Shown: positions 45,136 to 54,872 of the stretch, one piece after another | Numbering within the stretch: position 1 is the first letter of the stretch | Layout of the letters: each line of letters begins with the position of its first letter | DNA from: Paenibacillus guangzhouensis | GTDB taxonomy: Bacteria; Bacillota; Bacilli; Paenibacillales; Paenibacillaceae | Assembly: GCF_009363075.1 (NCBI RefSeq) | Contig: NZ_CP045293.1 | Location: 868,001 to 932,000 of the forward strand | Reading direction: 5' to 3' | DNA length: 64,000 nucleotides | Notes under the pieces: model-generated | What the model was told of the DNA's origin: nothing | Database searches by the model: none | Seen by the model: only the letters and a program-made list of their open reading frames with translations | Position numbers and translations under genes: made by a program

Positions 45136-45579
45136 ATGAGCGTATCTGAGATCAATACGATTGACATGGCCTCTCTGCTGTGTAACGCCTATGAATTAGG
45201 CGATATGATTAACGGTTCTGCCGACGTGGCTGAATATATATATTGGAAGCAGAAGGTTGAGCAGAGCGAGGAAGTGAAGCTTCTTCTACGGGAATTTGAG
45301 AAGAAGAAGGAGCTTTTTGAAGAAACGGAACGATTTGGTCGATTCCATCCGAATTATCATGAAGCGAAAGACGCTGTCAAAGCTGTCGAAGCGAAGATGG
45401 ATGCGATCGAAGAAGTAAGACGCTTTAAGGAATTGGAACAACGCTTAGATGATATGCTCTATGATATCTCGAAGCTTATAGCCCATTCTGTCTCTGAGAC
45501 CATTAAAGTGCCAAGTAATGATCCAAATCCAAAAGGCGGCGGATGCGGCGGTGGCGGTAGCTGCGGCTGCGGCGGATGA
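45136..45579 (+). CDS. ylbF: YlbF family protein (RicF)
   Basis: 147 residues. Helical YlbF/YmcA domain (ELGDMINGSADVAEYIYWKQ, FGRFHPNYHEAKDAVKAVE) with a Gly/Cys-rich tail, GGGCGGGGSCGCGG. In Bacillus, RicF with RicA and RicT forms a complex that carries Fe-S clusters and directs RNase Y mRNA processing; the tail cysteines are candidate ligands. The ATG at 45136 follows AAGAAG; the ATG at 45091 lies in a promoter-like TGGTATGAT stretch. ylbG follows. Confidence 0.9.
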   Translation: MSVSEINTIDMASLLCNAYELGDMINGSADVAEYIYWKQKVEQSEEVKLLLREFEKKKELFEETERFGRFHPNYHEAKDAVKAVEAKMDAIEEVRRFKELEQRLDDMLYDISKLIAHSVSETIKVPSNDPNPKGGGCGGGGSCGCGG

Positions 45580-45603
45580 TCGGGAGAAGAGGGGTTAGCG
45601 AAC

Positions 45604-45867
45604 ATGTTTGCGGAACGCACTGGCTACATTATCTGGGTTAGCGATGTAAAAGCAGCAAGAAATTTAGAGAAGTATGGAACGGTTCATTATATTTCACGTC
45701 GAATGCATTATGTTGTGATGTACGTTAATTCAGAACGTGCGGAAGAAACAATCAAGAATATTCGCAGGCTTGCGTTTGTGAAGAGGATTGAGAGGTCTTA
45801 CCGGAATGAAATTAAGACCGAATATAGCAGCAATGGTCCGGATAAGGCAAAATTCTATAACCTCTAG
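45604..45867 (+). CDS. ylbG: YlbG family protein (DUF2129)
   Basis: 87 residues. GYIIWVSDVKAARNLEKYGTVHYISRRMHYVVMYV is the DUF2129 signature, a small ferredoxin-like fold of unknown function that accompanies ylbF in Bacillales. ATG follows GAGGGG; 24 bp after ylbF. Confidence 0.92.
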   Translation: MFAERTGYIIWVSDVKAARNLEKYGTVHYISRRMHYVVMYVNSERAEETIKNIRRLAFVKRIERSYRNEIKTEYSSNGPDKAKFYNL

Positions 45868-45894
45868 TCTCATCGGCGCACTTGTAAATAGGGC

Positions 45895-45923
45895 TTGAGA
45901 AAAATAGTGCATTCATGTAATAT
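45895..45923 (+). promoter_or_regulatory. Candidate promoter of the 45979 gene
   Basis: TTGAGA (45895-45900), 17-bp spacer, TAATAT (45918-45923). Confidence 0.5.
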
Positions 45924-45938
45924 AGTGGGTATAAATGC

Positions 45939-45960
45939 TTAGATAGAAAGACCTATCTAA
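45939..45960 (+). other. Hairpin at the 5' end of the predicted transcript
   Basis: TTAGATAG pairs perfectly with CTATCTAA around AAAGAC, starting about nine bases after the expected transcription start and ending before the ribosome binding site. Confidence 0.6.
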
Positions 45961-45978
45961 CCTGGAGAGTGATGCCCA

Positions 45979-46416
45979 ATGAGAGATAAGGTGATGGAAC
46001 GATACAGCACATACGAACCTTTCTATGTCACCTTGGGTGATAAGAAAGTGGCCGATGTGGTCATAACGAATCATGCCAAATTTCGCTGGGCAGAGCGGGT
46101 TGAGCATGAGAAGACCGGTTATGATGATATTGCAATGTTTTTATGGGAATGTCTGAAGCAGAATCGAATTCAGCCGTACTATCGGAATGAAGAAGACGTC
46201 TATCTGATTGATGATGATCTTGTGGTTGTCGCAGAATTTCCGATTCTTGAGAACGAGATTGATATCGCGGGCAACCCGCTTCATAAGATGATTATTGTTA
46301 CCTTTCTTGGCCGAATGTCGGAGACCATGGAGCTTCGAGATTTGAAAACGTATTATTCTTGGCTGCGTCATTCACGACGGATGACGTTAATTAAGAATAG
46401 TCGCAAAAGAAAGTAA
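45979..46416 (+). CDS. Conserved protein of unknown function
   Basis: 145 residues; I do not recognise the family. Soluble, beginning with a segment VADVVITNHAKFRWAERVEHEKTGYDD whose HAKFRWAERV core recalls toxin-like or RNA-binding HxRxRxxER motifs, then beta-like VYLIDDDLVVVAEFPI and MIIVTFLGR, and a very basic C-terminus (WLRHSRRMTLIKNSRKRK). The basic tail suggests nucleic acid contact; this is inference. GGAGAG precedes the ATG. Confidence 0.75.
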   Translation: MRDKVMERYSTYEPFYVTLGDKKVADVVITNHAKFRWAERVEHEKTGYDDIAMFLWECLKQNRIQPYYRNEEDVYLIDDDLVVVAEFPILENEIDIAGNPLHKMIIVTFLGRMSETMELRDLKTYYSWLRHSRRMTLIKNSRKRK

Positions 46417-46428
46417 TAAAAGAAATGT

Positions 46429-46459
46429 AAGCATACCGCTGCTGTGGTGTGCTTTTTTT
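46429..46459 (+). terminator. Terminator of the 45979 gene
   Basis: AAGCATACC pairs with GGTGTGCTT (one G-T pair), followed by a run of T. Confidence 0.8.
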
Positions 46460-46548
46460 GTACAAAAATGGGAAAGTTATTGCGTATGATCTGGTATAAT
46501 GATGGTAATTCGTCTACTTATGATTTGAACTCGGAAGGGGGGATTGCA

Positions 46549-47448
46549 TTGAATTTTCATCAGCTACATATCTTTTATACCGTTTCCGAGAAAGGTAGCT
46601 TCTCTGCTGCCGCGCAAGCCTTACATATGACGCAGCCGGCTGTAACCATGCAGGTTCAATCGCTGGAAGAGTATTTCGGTACGAAACTATTCAATCGTTC
46701 AACTAAACGCATCGAGCTATCCGAAGCTGGCCGGGCTCTCATGCCATTTGCCCGAAGGAGCATCGAATTGGTTCGGGACACGGATATAGCCATGTCCAAA
46801 TTCACGCATATGCTTCAAGGTCGACTTCAGTTGGGGGCAAGCTTAACGATCGGCGAATATGTGCTGCCTCGCATGCTGGGACCATTCGGTCAGCAATATC
46901 CGAATATCGCCATTAGTATGAAAGTGATGAATACCGCACAAATTTTAGAAGAAATTACGAATCACCAATTAAATTTTGGGTTGATCGAAGCGCCTGTACA
47001 GCACCCGGATATGCATATTGAAGCGGTGATGAAGGATGAATTAAAGCTGATTGTGCCCGCGAATCATCCTCTTGCAGAAGCTTCTATAGTCTCGCTTAAG
47101 GAAGTGCTCAAGTATCCTTTTATCGTGCGAGAGCAAGGATCTGGCACAAGGCAAGTCATGGAAGAGCAATTTGTGCGTAAGAATATAGATATACAGTCTG
47201 TTCGCACCGTGATGGAGCTGGGCAGTACGGGTGCGATTAAGTCCGCCGTCGAAGCGGGGCTCGGTATTGCGATTATCTCACCGTCTTCGGTGAAACATGA
47301 AGTGACGTTAGGTCTCGTGAAGATTGTCGACATCGAAGATTGTTCCTTTGAACGCCAATTCTATTCGATTTATTTAAAATCAGCCTTGCTTCCGATATCG
47401 GCGGTGACGTTCTTATCATTCCTTCAGGAGCAGCAATTAGACAAGTAG
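46549..47448 (+). CDS. LysR family transcriptional regulator (CysL-like)
   Basis: 299 residues. N-terminal helix-turn-helix FHQLHIFYTVSEKGSFSAAA..MTQPAVTMQVQSLE, then a substrate-binding co-inducer domain (QLGASLTIGEYVLP, NFGLIEAPV, REQGSGTRQVMEE, EAGLGIAIIS). The group includes CysL and selenium-metabolism-associated regulators; the target is unknown. TTG start at 46549 follows GGAAGGGGGG; the open frame upstream runs into the previous terminator. An extended -10 TGGTATAAT is at 46493-46501. Confidence 0.9.
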   Translation: MNFHQLHIFYTVSEKGSFSAAAQALHMTQPAVTMQVQSLEEYFGTKLFNRSTKRIELSEAGRALMPFARRSIELVRDTDIAMSKFTHMLQGRLQLGASLTIGEYVLPRMLGPFGQQYPNIAISMKVMNTAQILEEITNHQLNFGLIEAPVQHPDMHIEAVMKDELKLIVPANHPLAEASIVSLKEVLKYPFIVREQGSGTRQVMEEQFVRKNIDIQSVRTVMELGSTGAIKSAVEAGLGIAIISPSSVKHEVTLGLVKIVDIEDCSFERQFYSIYLKSALLPISAVTFLSFLQEQQLDK

Positions 47449-47513
47449 TTCGTTAGACCTAGCTTTGTTTTGTTCTATATGAGGTTCAATATTTGTAAGG
47501 AGATGGCAGACAG

Positions 47514-48368
47514 ATGAATACACAGCAAGGATACGTAGACTTACATACACATACAACCGCTTCCGACGGGATGCAGCCGCCAGCAGAGAATGTTCGACTA
47601 GCCAAGGCAGCAGGTCTTACCGCCGTTGCGATTACAGATCATGATACCGTTGCTGGCATCGAGGAGGCGATACGCGAAGGGGAACGTATAGGAATAACTG
47701 TTGTACCAGGAGTGGAGATCAGTACTGTGCTTGAAGGCAAAGACATTCATATTCTGGGTTATTACATTAATTATCAAGATCCAAGTCTTCTGGAACGTCT
47801 GGCTGAGCTTCGAGCAACGAGAGATCGCCGTAATGACATGATGATAGCGAAGCTGCAGGAGCTTGGGATTGAGATTACGATGGAAGAAGTCATTGCGAAT
47901 CTGGGGAGAGAACTTGCTCCCGATGAGACAGTAGGCCGCCCTCATATCGCAGATACCTTGGTTATTAAAGGGTATGTGAACAATATGGCCGAAGCGTTCG
48001 ATCGTTATCTAGGCTCAAGCGGTGCTGCCTATGTGAATCCGCCGAGAATTACGCCTACGACGGCTGCAGATTGGATTCGTGAAGCGGGAGGAACACCTGT
48101 CATTGCGCATCCGGGTCTCTACGGCGATGACGAGCTTGTGGAGAACATCATTCAAGACGCAAGAGTGGCAGGAGTGGAGGTCTATCATTCGGATCATGGG
48201 GAAGCAGAAGAGGTACGTTACCTTCAACTCGCGGAGAAATATCGACTAATAATCACCGCAGGTTCTGATTTCCATGGCGCGAGACAAGGCGTCGTGTTCC
48301 ATGGAGAATTAGGCGGGCGATGCATTTCTACTGACGTATTAACGGCACTCATGCAAGCAAAAAGCTGA
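47514..48368 (+). CDS. PHP domain phosphoesterase
   Basis: 284 residues. Metal-binding motifs of the PHP family: DLHTHTTASDG at the N-terminus, AITDHDT, a conserved glutamate in GVEIST, RPHIAD, IAHPG and SDFHG near the end. Closest in plan to RnnAm/YciV, which removes phosphate from 3',5'-bisphosphonucleotides and trims RNA; substrate is inferred. AAGGAGATGGC lies before the ATG. It follows the LysR gene by 65 bp. Confidence 0.9.
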   Translation: MNTQQGYVDLHTHTTASDGMQPPAENVRLAKAAGLTAVAITDHDTVAGIEEAIREGERIGITVVPGVEISTVLEGKDIHILGYYINYQDPSLLERLAELRATRDRRNDMMIAKLQELGIEITMEEVIANLGRELAPDETVGRPHIADTLVIKGYVNNMAEAFDRYLGSSGAAYVNPPRITPTTAADWIREAGGTPVIAHPGLYGDDELVENIIQDARVAGVEVYHSDHGEAEEVRYLQLAEKYRLIITAGSDFHGARQGVVFHGELGGRCISTDVLTALMQAKS

Positions 48369-48422
48369 TTCAAGCGCAGGAGAACGAGGTTGGATGCTTG
48401 AGAATGGAAAGGTGGGATTTAT

Positions 48423-48863
48423 ATGGGATTTGATGGTTTTAACGCGATGATGAGCGGATTCGGAATGTTCGAGACATTCATCTCACTCATTTTTGGCGCT
48501 GTTGCAGTCATCATCATCTATTCGCTAGCAAAAGGGGTAACACAATGGAGCAGCAACAATAAACAGCCGATCTTAAACGTAGCCTCTCAAATTGTCAGCA
48601 AACGTACCCATGTAAGTCATCGTCATGATACCAATGACGGTCATTTCCATAATGCGACCAGTACAACCTACTACATCACCTTTGAAGTCGAGAGCGGCGA
48701 TCGGATGGAATTCAAAGTAGATGGTCACGCGTTCGGCCACTTGGCAGAAGGGGATCACGGCACTCTCAAATATCAAGGCACCCGTTATCTGGGATATGAG
48801 CGCTTGACCAGACATGTCTCAGGCCGGGAATCCTCTGCGAGCAAGCGCAGAAGTATGTCGTAA
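48423..48863 (+). CDS. DUF2500 family membrane-anchored protein
   Basis: 146 residues with one N-terminal membrane helix (about 15-37) and a soluble domain holding IVSKRTHVS, a His-rich segment (HRHDTNDGHFHN), TTYYITFEVESGDRMEFKV and GTRYLGYERL, the DUF2500 pattern. Function unknown. GAAAGGTGGGATTTAT precedes the ATG. Confidence 0.88.
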   Translation: MGFDGFNAMMSGFGMFETFISLIFGAVAVIIIYSLAKGVTQWSSNNKQPILNVASQIVSKRTHVSHRHDTNDGHFHNATSTTYYITFEVESGDRMEFKVDGHAFGHLAEGDHGTLKYQGTRYLGYERLTRHVSGRESSASKRRSMS

Positions 48864-48900
48864 TTCTTGATACGTAAGGATGAATTTTCACCTGTGAAAA

Positions 48901-48946
48901 AAAGAAGCTTCCATGACCCTATGTTAAGGTCCGTGGAGGCTTCTTT
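48901..48946 (-). terminator. Terminator of rqcH
   Basis: AAAGAAGCTTCCATG pairs with CGTGGAGGCTTCTTT with G-T pairs; read on the minus strand it ends in seven T. Confidence 0.8.
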
Positions 48947-48962
48947 GATGTGTCATGTGTAA

Positions 48963-50741
48963 TTAGCTATTTTTCAAGACATAGGGGAGCTGTTTCAGTT
49001 TGTCCTCATCCGGCGTGATGAATAGTGTCTTCTGATGATCGTATATCACGAATCCAGGTTTCGCCCCGCTTGGCTTCCGCACATGTCTGATTAACGTATA
49101 GTCGACAGGTACCATGCTGGAAGACTTCGCTTGACTGTAATGGGCTGCTAACATCGCTGCCTCTTCCAAGGTTGGATTGCCGAACTCGCTGCTGCGAATG
49201 ACGACGTGGGAGCCTGGAATATCTTTGGTGTGCAGCCACGTATCATTAGGCCCTGCGAGTCGGTTCGTCACATATTCGTTCTGAATGTTATTCTTGCCGA
49301 CGTAGATCGCGATTCCTTCTGAGGAGGTGTAGCATTGGACGGTTGGTTTGTCGTTCTTTTTCTTTTTGCCTTTTTTCTTCGAACGATCTCTTAGGTACCC
49401 TTGTTCTGTCAGCTCTTCCCGAATCTCATCGATATCGCGCAAGGATGCATGCTCCAGCTGCTGCAGCAAGAGCTCCATGTACTTAATCTCATTAGCCGTT
49501 AACGTAAGCTGCTCCTCGATGACGGCAAGGCTGTTCTTGAACTTGTTATACCGTTTCAAATATCGCTGTGCATTCTCGGAAGGGCTGAGCAGCGGATCAA
49601 GCGGAATTCGGATGCTTTCTTGATTCTCGTCGTAATAATTAACAACTTCAATCTCCTTCATCCCTTTCTCCACCGCGTGGATGGAGGCGAATAACAATTC
49701 CCCTTGGACACGGTAATGGTCAGCATCTTGAGCTTCTTCGATGGACTCATGGAGCTTATCGATTTTCTTGATGTTCTTGTTCTTCTCGTTCTGCAAGAAG
49801 CGGATGAGATCGCTAACGCGCTGCTTGACTGTATCCCGTTCGGCCTTGTCTCCATAGAAAGCTTCCATACACGCACTGATCGACGGATAAGTTTGACGCT
49901 CATCGTTGATGGAAGTCAATGGCATGGCGGAGAAGAACATTTTGCCCTTCGCATCTACAGCGATGCAGGGGCTGAATTGATTCTCACGGACGTCGGCCAT
50001 GATCGATGAGAATGCTTGCCATAGCGAAGCAAGCCCCGTATCCCGATCGTGTTGTGAAGCGCGGTATTCAATCTCGCGGCTAATCAGTGGACTTAGACCG
50101 CTGAATTGCTCGACGAGACGGGATGCGTAGGATAGAGCGCCTTGGCGTTCAGCAGCTTCTTCTTGTTCGTCTACGATTGGATCGGGCGTCATCGCCGCTC
50201 GGAACTCCGCTTCTGTCACGTCAAGCGGGTGCAGCTTATGCTGCTGCGGCGGTTCTGTATATCCGAAGCCAGGCATGACAATCCGATAGCTGCTGATGGC
50301 TGGCGTGACATGATGAATGCCGTCCAGCATCGTGCCTGTCGTTGGATCGACCAAGATAATGTTGCTGTGACGCCCCATCAATTCAATAATAATGCGCTTC
50401 GTCGACTCATCGCCGAGTTCGTTCCGCTGCCGAATTGTGATATGGAGAATACGCTCGAACGCTACTTGCTCCACGGATTCGATGATGCCGCTCTCACAAT
50501 GCTTGCGCATCAGCATACAGAACATCGGCGCTTCCTGCGGGTTAAGGAATTGCTGATCGCTAAAATGCACGCGCGGGTATGTAGGATTTGCGGATAAGAG
50601 CAGTTTGAAATTTTCACCTTGCGCGCGTATTTGTAGGACCAAGTCATGTTCCGTGGGTTGATAAATTTTATTAATACGTCCACCGATGCATCGGGATAAC
50701 TCCGAAGCAATGGCGCGTGTCACGATACCGTCTAATGCCAT
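48963..50741 (-). CDS. rqcH: Rqc2/NEMF homolog RqcH (NFACT family, once called fibronectin-binding)
   Basis: Ribosome quality control factor that binds stalled 50S subunits and recruits tRNA-Ala for alanine tailing. 592 residues: NFACT-N (GIVTRAIASEL..GGRINKIYQP, FCMLMRKH), HhH, a long coiled coil (about 280-450) and NFACT-R with DTWLHTKDIPGSHVVIRS. A Lys-rich stretch (KKKGKKKKNDK) links the last two. GGAG lies before the ATG. Divergent from the yloB ATPase, as in Bacillus where yloA precedes yloB. Confidence 0.95.
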   Translation of the reverse strand: MALDGIVTRAIASELSRCIGGRINKIYQPTEHDLVLQIRAQGENFKLLLSANPTYPRVHFSDQQFLNPQEAPMFCMLMRKHCESGIIESVEQVAFERILHITIRQRNELGDESTKRIIIELMGRHSNIILVDPTTGTMLDGIHHVTPAISSYRIVMPGFGYTEPPQQHKLHPLDVTEAEFRAAMTPDPIVDEQEEAAERQGALSYASRLVEQFSGLSPLISREIEYRASQHDRDTGLASLWQAFSSIMADVRENQFSPCIAVDAKGKMFFSAMPLTSINDERQTYPSISACMEAFYGDKAERDTVKQRVSDLIRFLQNEKNKNIKKIDKLHESIEEAQDADHYRVQGELLFASIHAVEKGMKEIEVVNYYDENQESIRIPLDPLLSPSENAQRYLKRYNKFKNSLAVIEEQLTLTANEIKYMELLLQQLEHASLRDIDEIREELTEQGYLRDRSKKKGKKKKNDKPTVQCYTSSEGIAIYVGKNNIQNEYVTNRLAGPNDTWLHTKDIPGSHVVIRSSEFGNPTLEEAAMLAAHYSQAKSSSMVPVDYTLIRHVRKPSGAKPGFVIYDHQKTLFITPDEDKLKQLPYVLKNS

Positions 50742-50961
50742 AGTACATTCTCCATTCTATTCCCCTGTTTCATTCACCAAGGAGATCAATCGTACCTCTC
50801 TATGATGCCATACTTTGCGGAAAAACTTAAGTAGAAGAGGGATAATTTCTGGCTTGTCTGAATACATTTACACCAGAAGAGGGTTGTTCAAAGGGCTGGA
50901 AAAGCTGTTACACATACAGTGAGAGTCCTTGGATTATGGCGCGGAAGGGGAATTAAGGGAC

Positions 50962-53760
50962 ATGGAACAGAAAATGTGGCACCAGATGAATACGGAGGAG
51001 CTGCAACAAGCATTAGGTGTGGATGGTCATAGTGGGCTGTCCTCGGCCGAGGCAAGCAAACGCCGGGAGACTCATGGGCCGAATGAGCTGTCGGAAGGGG
51101 AGAAAGTCTCGCCGATTGCGCTCTTCCTGAACCAATTCAAAGATTTCATGGTGCTCGTACTGATGGGAGCGACATTGATTTCAGGCTTGCTAGGCGAGTA
51201 TTTGGATGCAATCACCATTGTGGCGATTATTGTGATTAATGGGGTTCTTGGATTCGTGCAAGAATTTCGTGCCGAGCGTTCACTGCGAGCGCTTAAGAAG
51301 CTGTCAGCACCGTCAGCACATGTGCTTCGCGATAACGAAGTCATTCAGATCCCGGCTGATCAACTGGTGCCAGGTGATGTCGTCTTGCTCGAGAGCGGAG
51401 ACCGGATCCCAGCGGATATCAGGTGGATGGAGACGAATAGCTGCTACGTGGAGGAGTCTGCATTAACCGGGGAGTCTGTTCCGGTAAATAAGCATGATTG
51501 TCCGATTGAAGAAGCGAGCATACCGCTTGGGGACCAGCGAAACTTCGGTTTCATGGGGACGATGGTTACTAGAGGGACAGGCAGAGGTATTGTCGTACGC
51601 ACGGGTATGAATACCGAGATGGGCAAAATCGCAGATTTGATTCAACAGACCGAGAGTATGGAGACACCGCTTCAGCATCGTCTTGAGCAGCTTGGTAAAA
51701 TATTGATTATCGTTGCCTTGGGTTTAACGGTGATGGTCGTGATTGCGGGTATTATGCATGGTCAGCCTGCCTATGGTATGTTCCTTGCAGGGGTAAGCTT
51801 AGCGGTAGCTGCGATTCCAGAAGGACTGCCTGCGATTGTTACGATCGCTCTAGCACTCGGCGTACAACGTATGATTAAGCGTAAAGCCATTGTCCGTAAG
51901 CTCCCGTCAGTAGAGACCTTGGGCTGTGCTTCGGTTATTTGTTCCGATAAGACGGGAACGCTTACCCAGAATAAAATGACGGTTACGCATCTATGGCTCG
52001 GAGGGCGCTTGCTGCAGGTATCCGGGGAAGGGTATGAACCGATTGGTCATATTCTTGAAGACAATAAGGCTGTAGATCTCAAAACAGATCAGGCGCTGCG
52101 CCGTTTCATGCAGATTGCAGCGCTGTGTAATAATGCATCTCTAACAGAAGCCTACCGTTCGGAGAAGTCGAAGAAAAAAGTGAAGGATGAGTCCATATCA
52201 ACGTGGGAAATCAAAGGTGATCCGACGGAAGGCGCCCTGGTTGTCCTTGCTTCGAAAGCGGGCGTAACGCAGCAATCCTTGAACGCGTTGTATGAGCGGG
52301 TCAGCGAGTTCCCATTTGATTCGGAACGGAAACGGATGTCCGTACAGTTGAAGCATCAAGGCGGACAATTGATTTACGCGAAAGGCGCTCCGGATATGCT
52401 GCTCGAACAATGTGCGTATATATTATGGGATGGGAAAGTTGTGCCTTTCACCGGGACGCTACGGCAGAAGGTGCTCGCAGCGAATGAAGGTATGGCGAAG
52501 TCTGCGCTGCGCGTACTCGGCATGGCTTACCGTGATGTGAAGTCTTACGAGAATGTGGCGAACGAGCAAGATGCCGAGTCTAACTTGATCTTCGTAGGAC
52601 TAACGGGGATGATTGATCCGCCGCGGAAGGAGGTGCGGGATGCGATCGCCAAATGCCGCCGAGCAGGCATTAAGACCGTTATGATTACGGGGGACCATCA
52701 GACGACGGCAGAAGCGATTGCGAATCAATTGGGCATTATTCAGCGCGGTGGATCCCTTCTGACAGGACAGCAGCTTGCGAAATTGTCGGACGATGAGCTT
52801 GATCAGCAAGTGGACGATATCTATGTCTACGCTAGGGTGTCGCCTGAACATAAGCTTCGCATCGTGAAGTCTCTGCAGCGGAAAGGGCATGTCGTCGCGA
52901 TGACCGGCGACGGCGTGAACGATGCGCCAGCGATCAAAGCGGCCGATATTGGCATTGCGATGGGAATTACCGGTACGGACGTCTCGAAGGAAGCTTCCGC
53001 GCTCATTCTTAGCGATGACAACTTCTCGACGATTGTCGCTGCGATTGAAGAGGGACGTGGCATCTACGAGAATATTCGCAAGTTCATCCGTTACTTGCTG
53101 GCATCGAATGTCGGCGAGATTCTAACGATGTTCATTGCGATGATGCTAGGCTTTCCATTGCCGCTGGTGCCGATTCAGATTCTCTGGGTCAACCTTGTGA
53201 CGGATGGACTGCCGGCGATGGCGCTTGGCGTGGATCAGGCGGAGAAGGATCTGATGGAACAGAAACCGCGCGGCGCGAAGGAAAATATTTTTGCAAGAAG
53301 ATTAGGTTGGAAAATTATTAGCCGCGGGATCTTGATTGGTGTGTTCACACTACTTGCGTTCTGGCTGACCTTGCGGGTGGATCCGAGCAGCAGTGAACAG
53401 CTTGTCAAAGCCCAATCCGTAGCTTTTGCGACGCTCGTTATGGCGCAGCTTATCCATGTTTTTGATTGCCGCAGCTCACGCTCGATTTTCCACCGCAATA
53501 TTTTGCAGAATCGCTATTTGGTATTGGCTGTCTTATCATCAATCGTACTCCTGCTCGCCGTGCTCTATATCGAACCGCTGCAGCCTGTCTTTAAGACGGT
53601 GCCGCTTGATTTGAGAGATTGGGCCATTACACTCGTCGCCGCTGGCGTGCCAACATTCGTGATGGGGATTGGCAGTGTGTTAACGGGTGGTAAGCCGCGG
53701 AAGACAACGCCGACACAGCATCGGAAACCGATTATAAAAAGTACAAACATTCGTGCATAA
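50962..53760 (+). CDS. yloB: Calcium-transporting P-type ATPase (P2A, SERCA-like)
   Basis: 932 residues, about ten membrane helices. Motifs: TGES, the ion-site PEGLP, phosphorylation site [15 protein letters not shown], nucleotide-binding KGAPD, and [21 protein letters not shown]. Close to Bacillus YloB, a Ca2+ pump that accumulates in the sporulation cell. Start is uncertain: ATG at 50962 has GGAAGGGG about ten bases upstream, and a longer frame from TTG 50929 is less likely. Confidence 0.95.
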   Translation: MEQKMWHQMNTEELQQALGVDGHSGLSSAEASKRRETHGPNELSEGEKVSPIALFLNQFKDFMVLVLMGATLISGLLGEYLDAITIVAIIVINGVLGFVQEFRAERSLRALKKLSAPSAHVLRDNEVIQIPADQLVPGDVVLLESGDRIPADIRWMETNSCYVEESALTGESVPVNKHDCPIEEASIPLGDQRNFGFMGTMVTRGTGRGIVVRTGMNTEMGKIADLIQQTESMETPLQHRLEQLGKILIIVALGLTVMVVIAGIMHGQPAYGMFLAGVSLAVAAIPEGLPAIVTIALALGVQRMIKRKAIVRKLPSVETLGCASVICSDKTGTLTQNKMTVTHLWLGGRLLQVSGEGYEPIGHILEDNKAVDLKTDQALRRFMQIAALCNNASLTEAYRSEKSKKKVKDESISTWEIKGDPTEGALVVLASKAGVTQQSLNALYERVSEFPFDSERKRMSVQLKHQGGQLIYAKGAPDMLLEQCAYILWDGKVVPFTGTLRQKVLAANEGMAKSALRVLGMAYRDVKSYENVANEQDAESNLIFVGLTGMIDPPRKEVRDAIAKCRRAGIKTVMITGDHQTTAEAIANQLGIIQRGGSLLTGQQLAKLSDDELDQQVDDIYVYARVSPEHKLRIVKSLQRKGHVVAMTGDGVNDAPAIKAADIGIAMGITGTDVSKEASALILSDDNFSTIVAAIEEGRGIYENIRKFIRYLLASNVGEILTMFIAMMLGFPLPLVPIQILWVNLVTDGLPAMALGVDQAEKDLMEQKPRGAKENIFARRLGWKIISRGILIGVFTLLAFWLTLRVDPSSSEQLVKAQSVAFATLVMAQLIHVFDCRSSRSIFHRNILQNRYLVLAVLSSIVLLLAVLYIEPLQPVFKTVPLDLRDWAITLVAAGVPTFVMGIGSVLTGGKPRKTTPTQHRKPIIKSTNIRA

Positions 53761-53830
53761 AGTGAATCCACTTCGGCGCAGCCTCTAAGATATGCTTATG
53801 GATATGGTTGAAGTAGAGGAGTGCTGTAGA

Positions 53831-54667
53831 ATGAAATTCACGAAAATGCATGGACTTGGTAATGATTTTATCGTCGTTGCTGGGGAGCGGGAGCTGCCTA
53901 GCAACGCGTCACAACTAGCAATAGAGACGTGTAACCGATTTTTCGGCATCGGGGCAGACGGGCTTGTCTACATTCTGCCATCTGAACGCGCGGATTTTCG
54001 GATGCGCATCATGAACTCCGATGGGACCGAAGCTGAGCAATGCGGCAACGCCATTCGCTGTGTAGCGAAATATGTATACGACCGCGGTCTGACGGACCGG
54101 CAAGAGATTACGATCGAGACGCTAGGCGCAGGTGTACAATCGCTTCAGCTGGAAGTAGACCAGGCAACCCATACGGTCACGCGTGTTCGCGTAGATATGG
54201 GTGCTCCGATTTTGGAAGGCAAGCTTGTGCCGACGACGATTGATGCGTCATGTGTGGTGAACGAACCGATTGAGGCCGCTGGCCAGACGTTTCATTTTAC
54301 AGCGGTATCGATGGGGAATCCGCATTGTGTCATCTATGTGGATGACGCCGTGAACTTCGATCTGGAGACATGGGGACCGAAACTCGAGGTGCATCCGTTC
54401 TTCCCTCGGAAGATTAATGTAGAATTCGCGACGGTAAAATCGAAGGAACACGTCGATATGCGTGTATGGGAGCGCGGCGTAGGACCTACGCTCGCTTGCG
54501 GTACAGGTGCATGCGCGACGCTCGTCTCTTCCGTGTTGAATGGTTTAACAGATCGCACGGCCGTGATATCGCTGAAAGGCGGCGACCTTCATATCGAATG
54601 GAATGAGTCAGACAACCATGTCTATATGACAGGGCCAGCAGCGATGGTGTTCGACGGCGTATTATAA
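53831..54667 (+). CDS. dapF: Diaminopimelate epimerase
   Basis: Interconverts LL- and meso-diaminopimelate for lysine and peptidoglycan. 278 residues. The two catalytic cysteines are in EAEQCGNAIRC and LACGTGACAT; the N-terminal MKFTKMHGLGNDFIVV is characteristic. The ATG at 53831 follows GAGGAG. It lies 70 bp after the ATPase gene and ends at its own terminator. Confidence 0.96.
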   Translation: MKFTKMHGLGNDFIVVAGERELPSNASQLAIETCNRFFGIGADGLVYILPSERADFRMRIMNSDGTEAEQCGNAIRCVAKYVYDRGLTDRQEITIETLGAGVQSLQLEVDQATHTVTRVRVDMGAPILEGKLVPTTIDASCVVNEPIEAAGQTFHFTAVSMGNPHCVIYVDDAVNFDLETWGPKLEVHPFFPRKINVEFATVKSKEHVDMRVWERGVGPTLACGTGACATLVSSVLNGLTDRTAVISLKGGDLHIEWNESDNHVYMTGPAAMVFDGVL

Positions 54668-54698
54668 TTCATTCAGATGAATAGGCATGATTGCTTCG

Positions 54699-54724
54699 AA
54701 ATGCTCCGAAAGGGGCATTTTTTT
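54699..54724 (+). terminator. Terminator of dapF
   Basis: AAATGCTCC pairs with GGGGCATTT around GAAA, followed by seven T. Confidence 0.9.
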
Positions 54725-54872
54725 GCTTTTCAATTCAGGGGTGGGTAGGTCTCTGCTGCATGCTAGAATCGGCAGTGAAGTTAAGAGTCTACTGTGCGAG
54801 GGCATTTTGTGCTTATTTTTTCATATGAATTATGATACAGTTAGCTTACTTAATAATAATGGGGTGGAGTTC

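Noticed and set aside
45535-45577. GGCGG-rich repeat
   Set aside because: It encodes the Gly/Cys tail of YlbF and is in frame.
54725-54872. Possible SAM riboswitch before the yitJ-like gene
   Set aside because: No S-box core sequence or terminator stem could be found; recorded as an absence instead.
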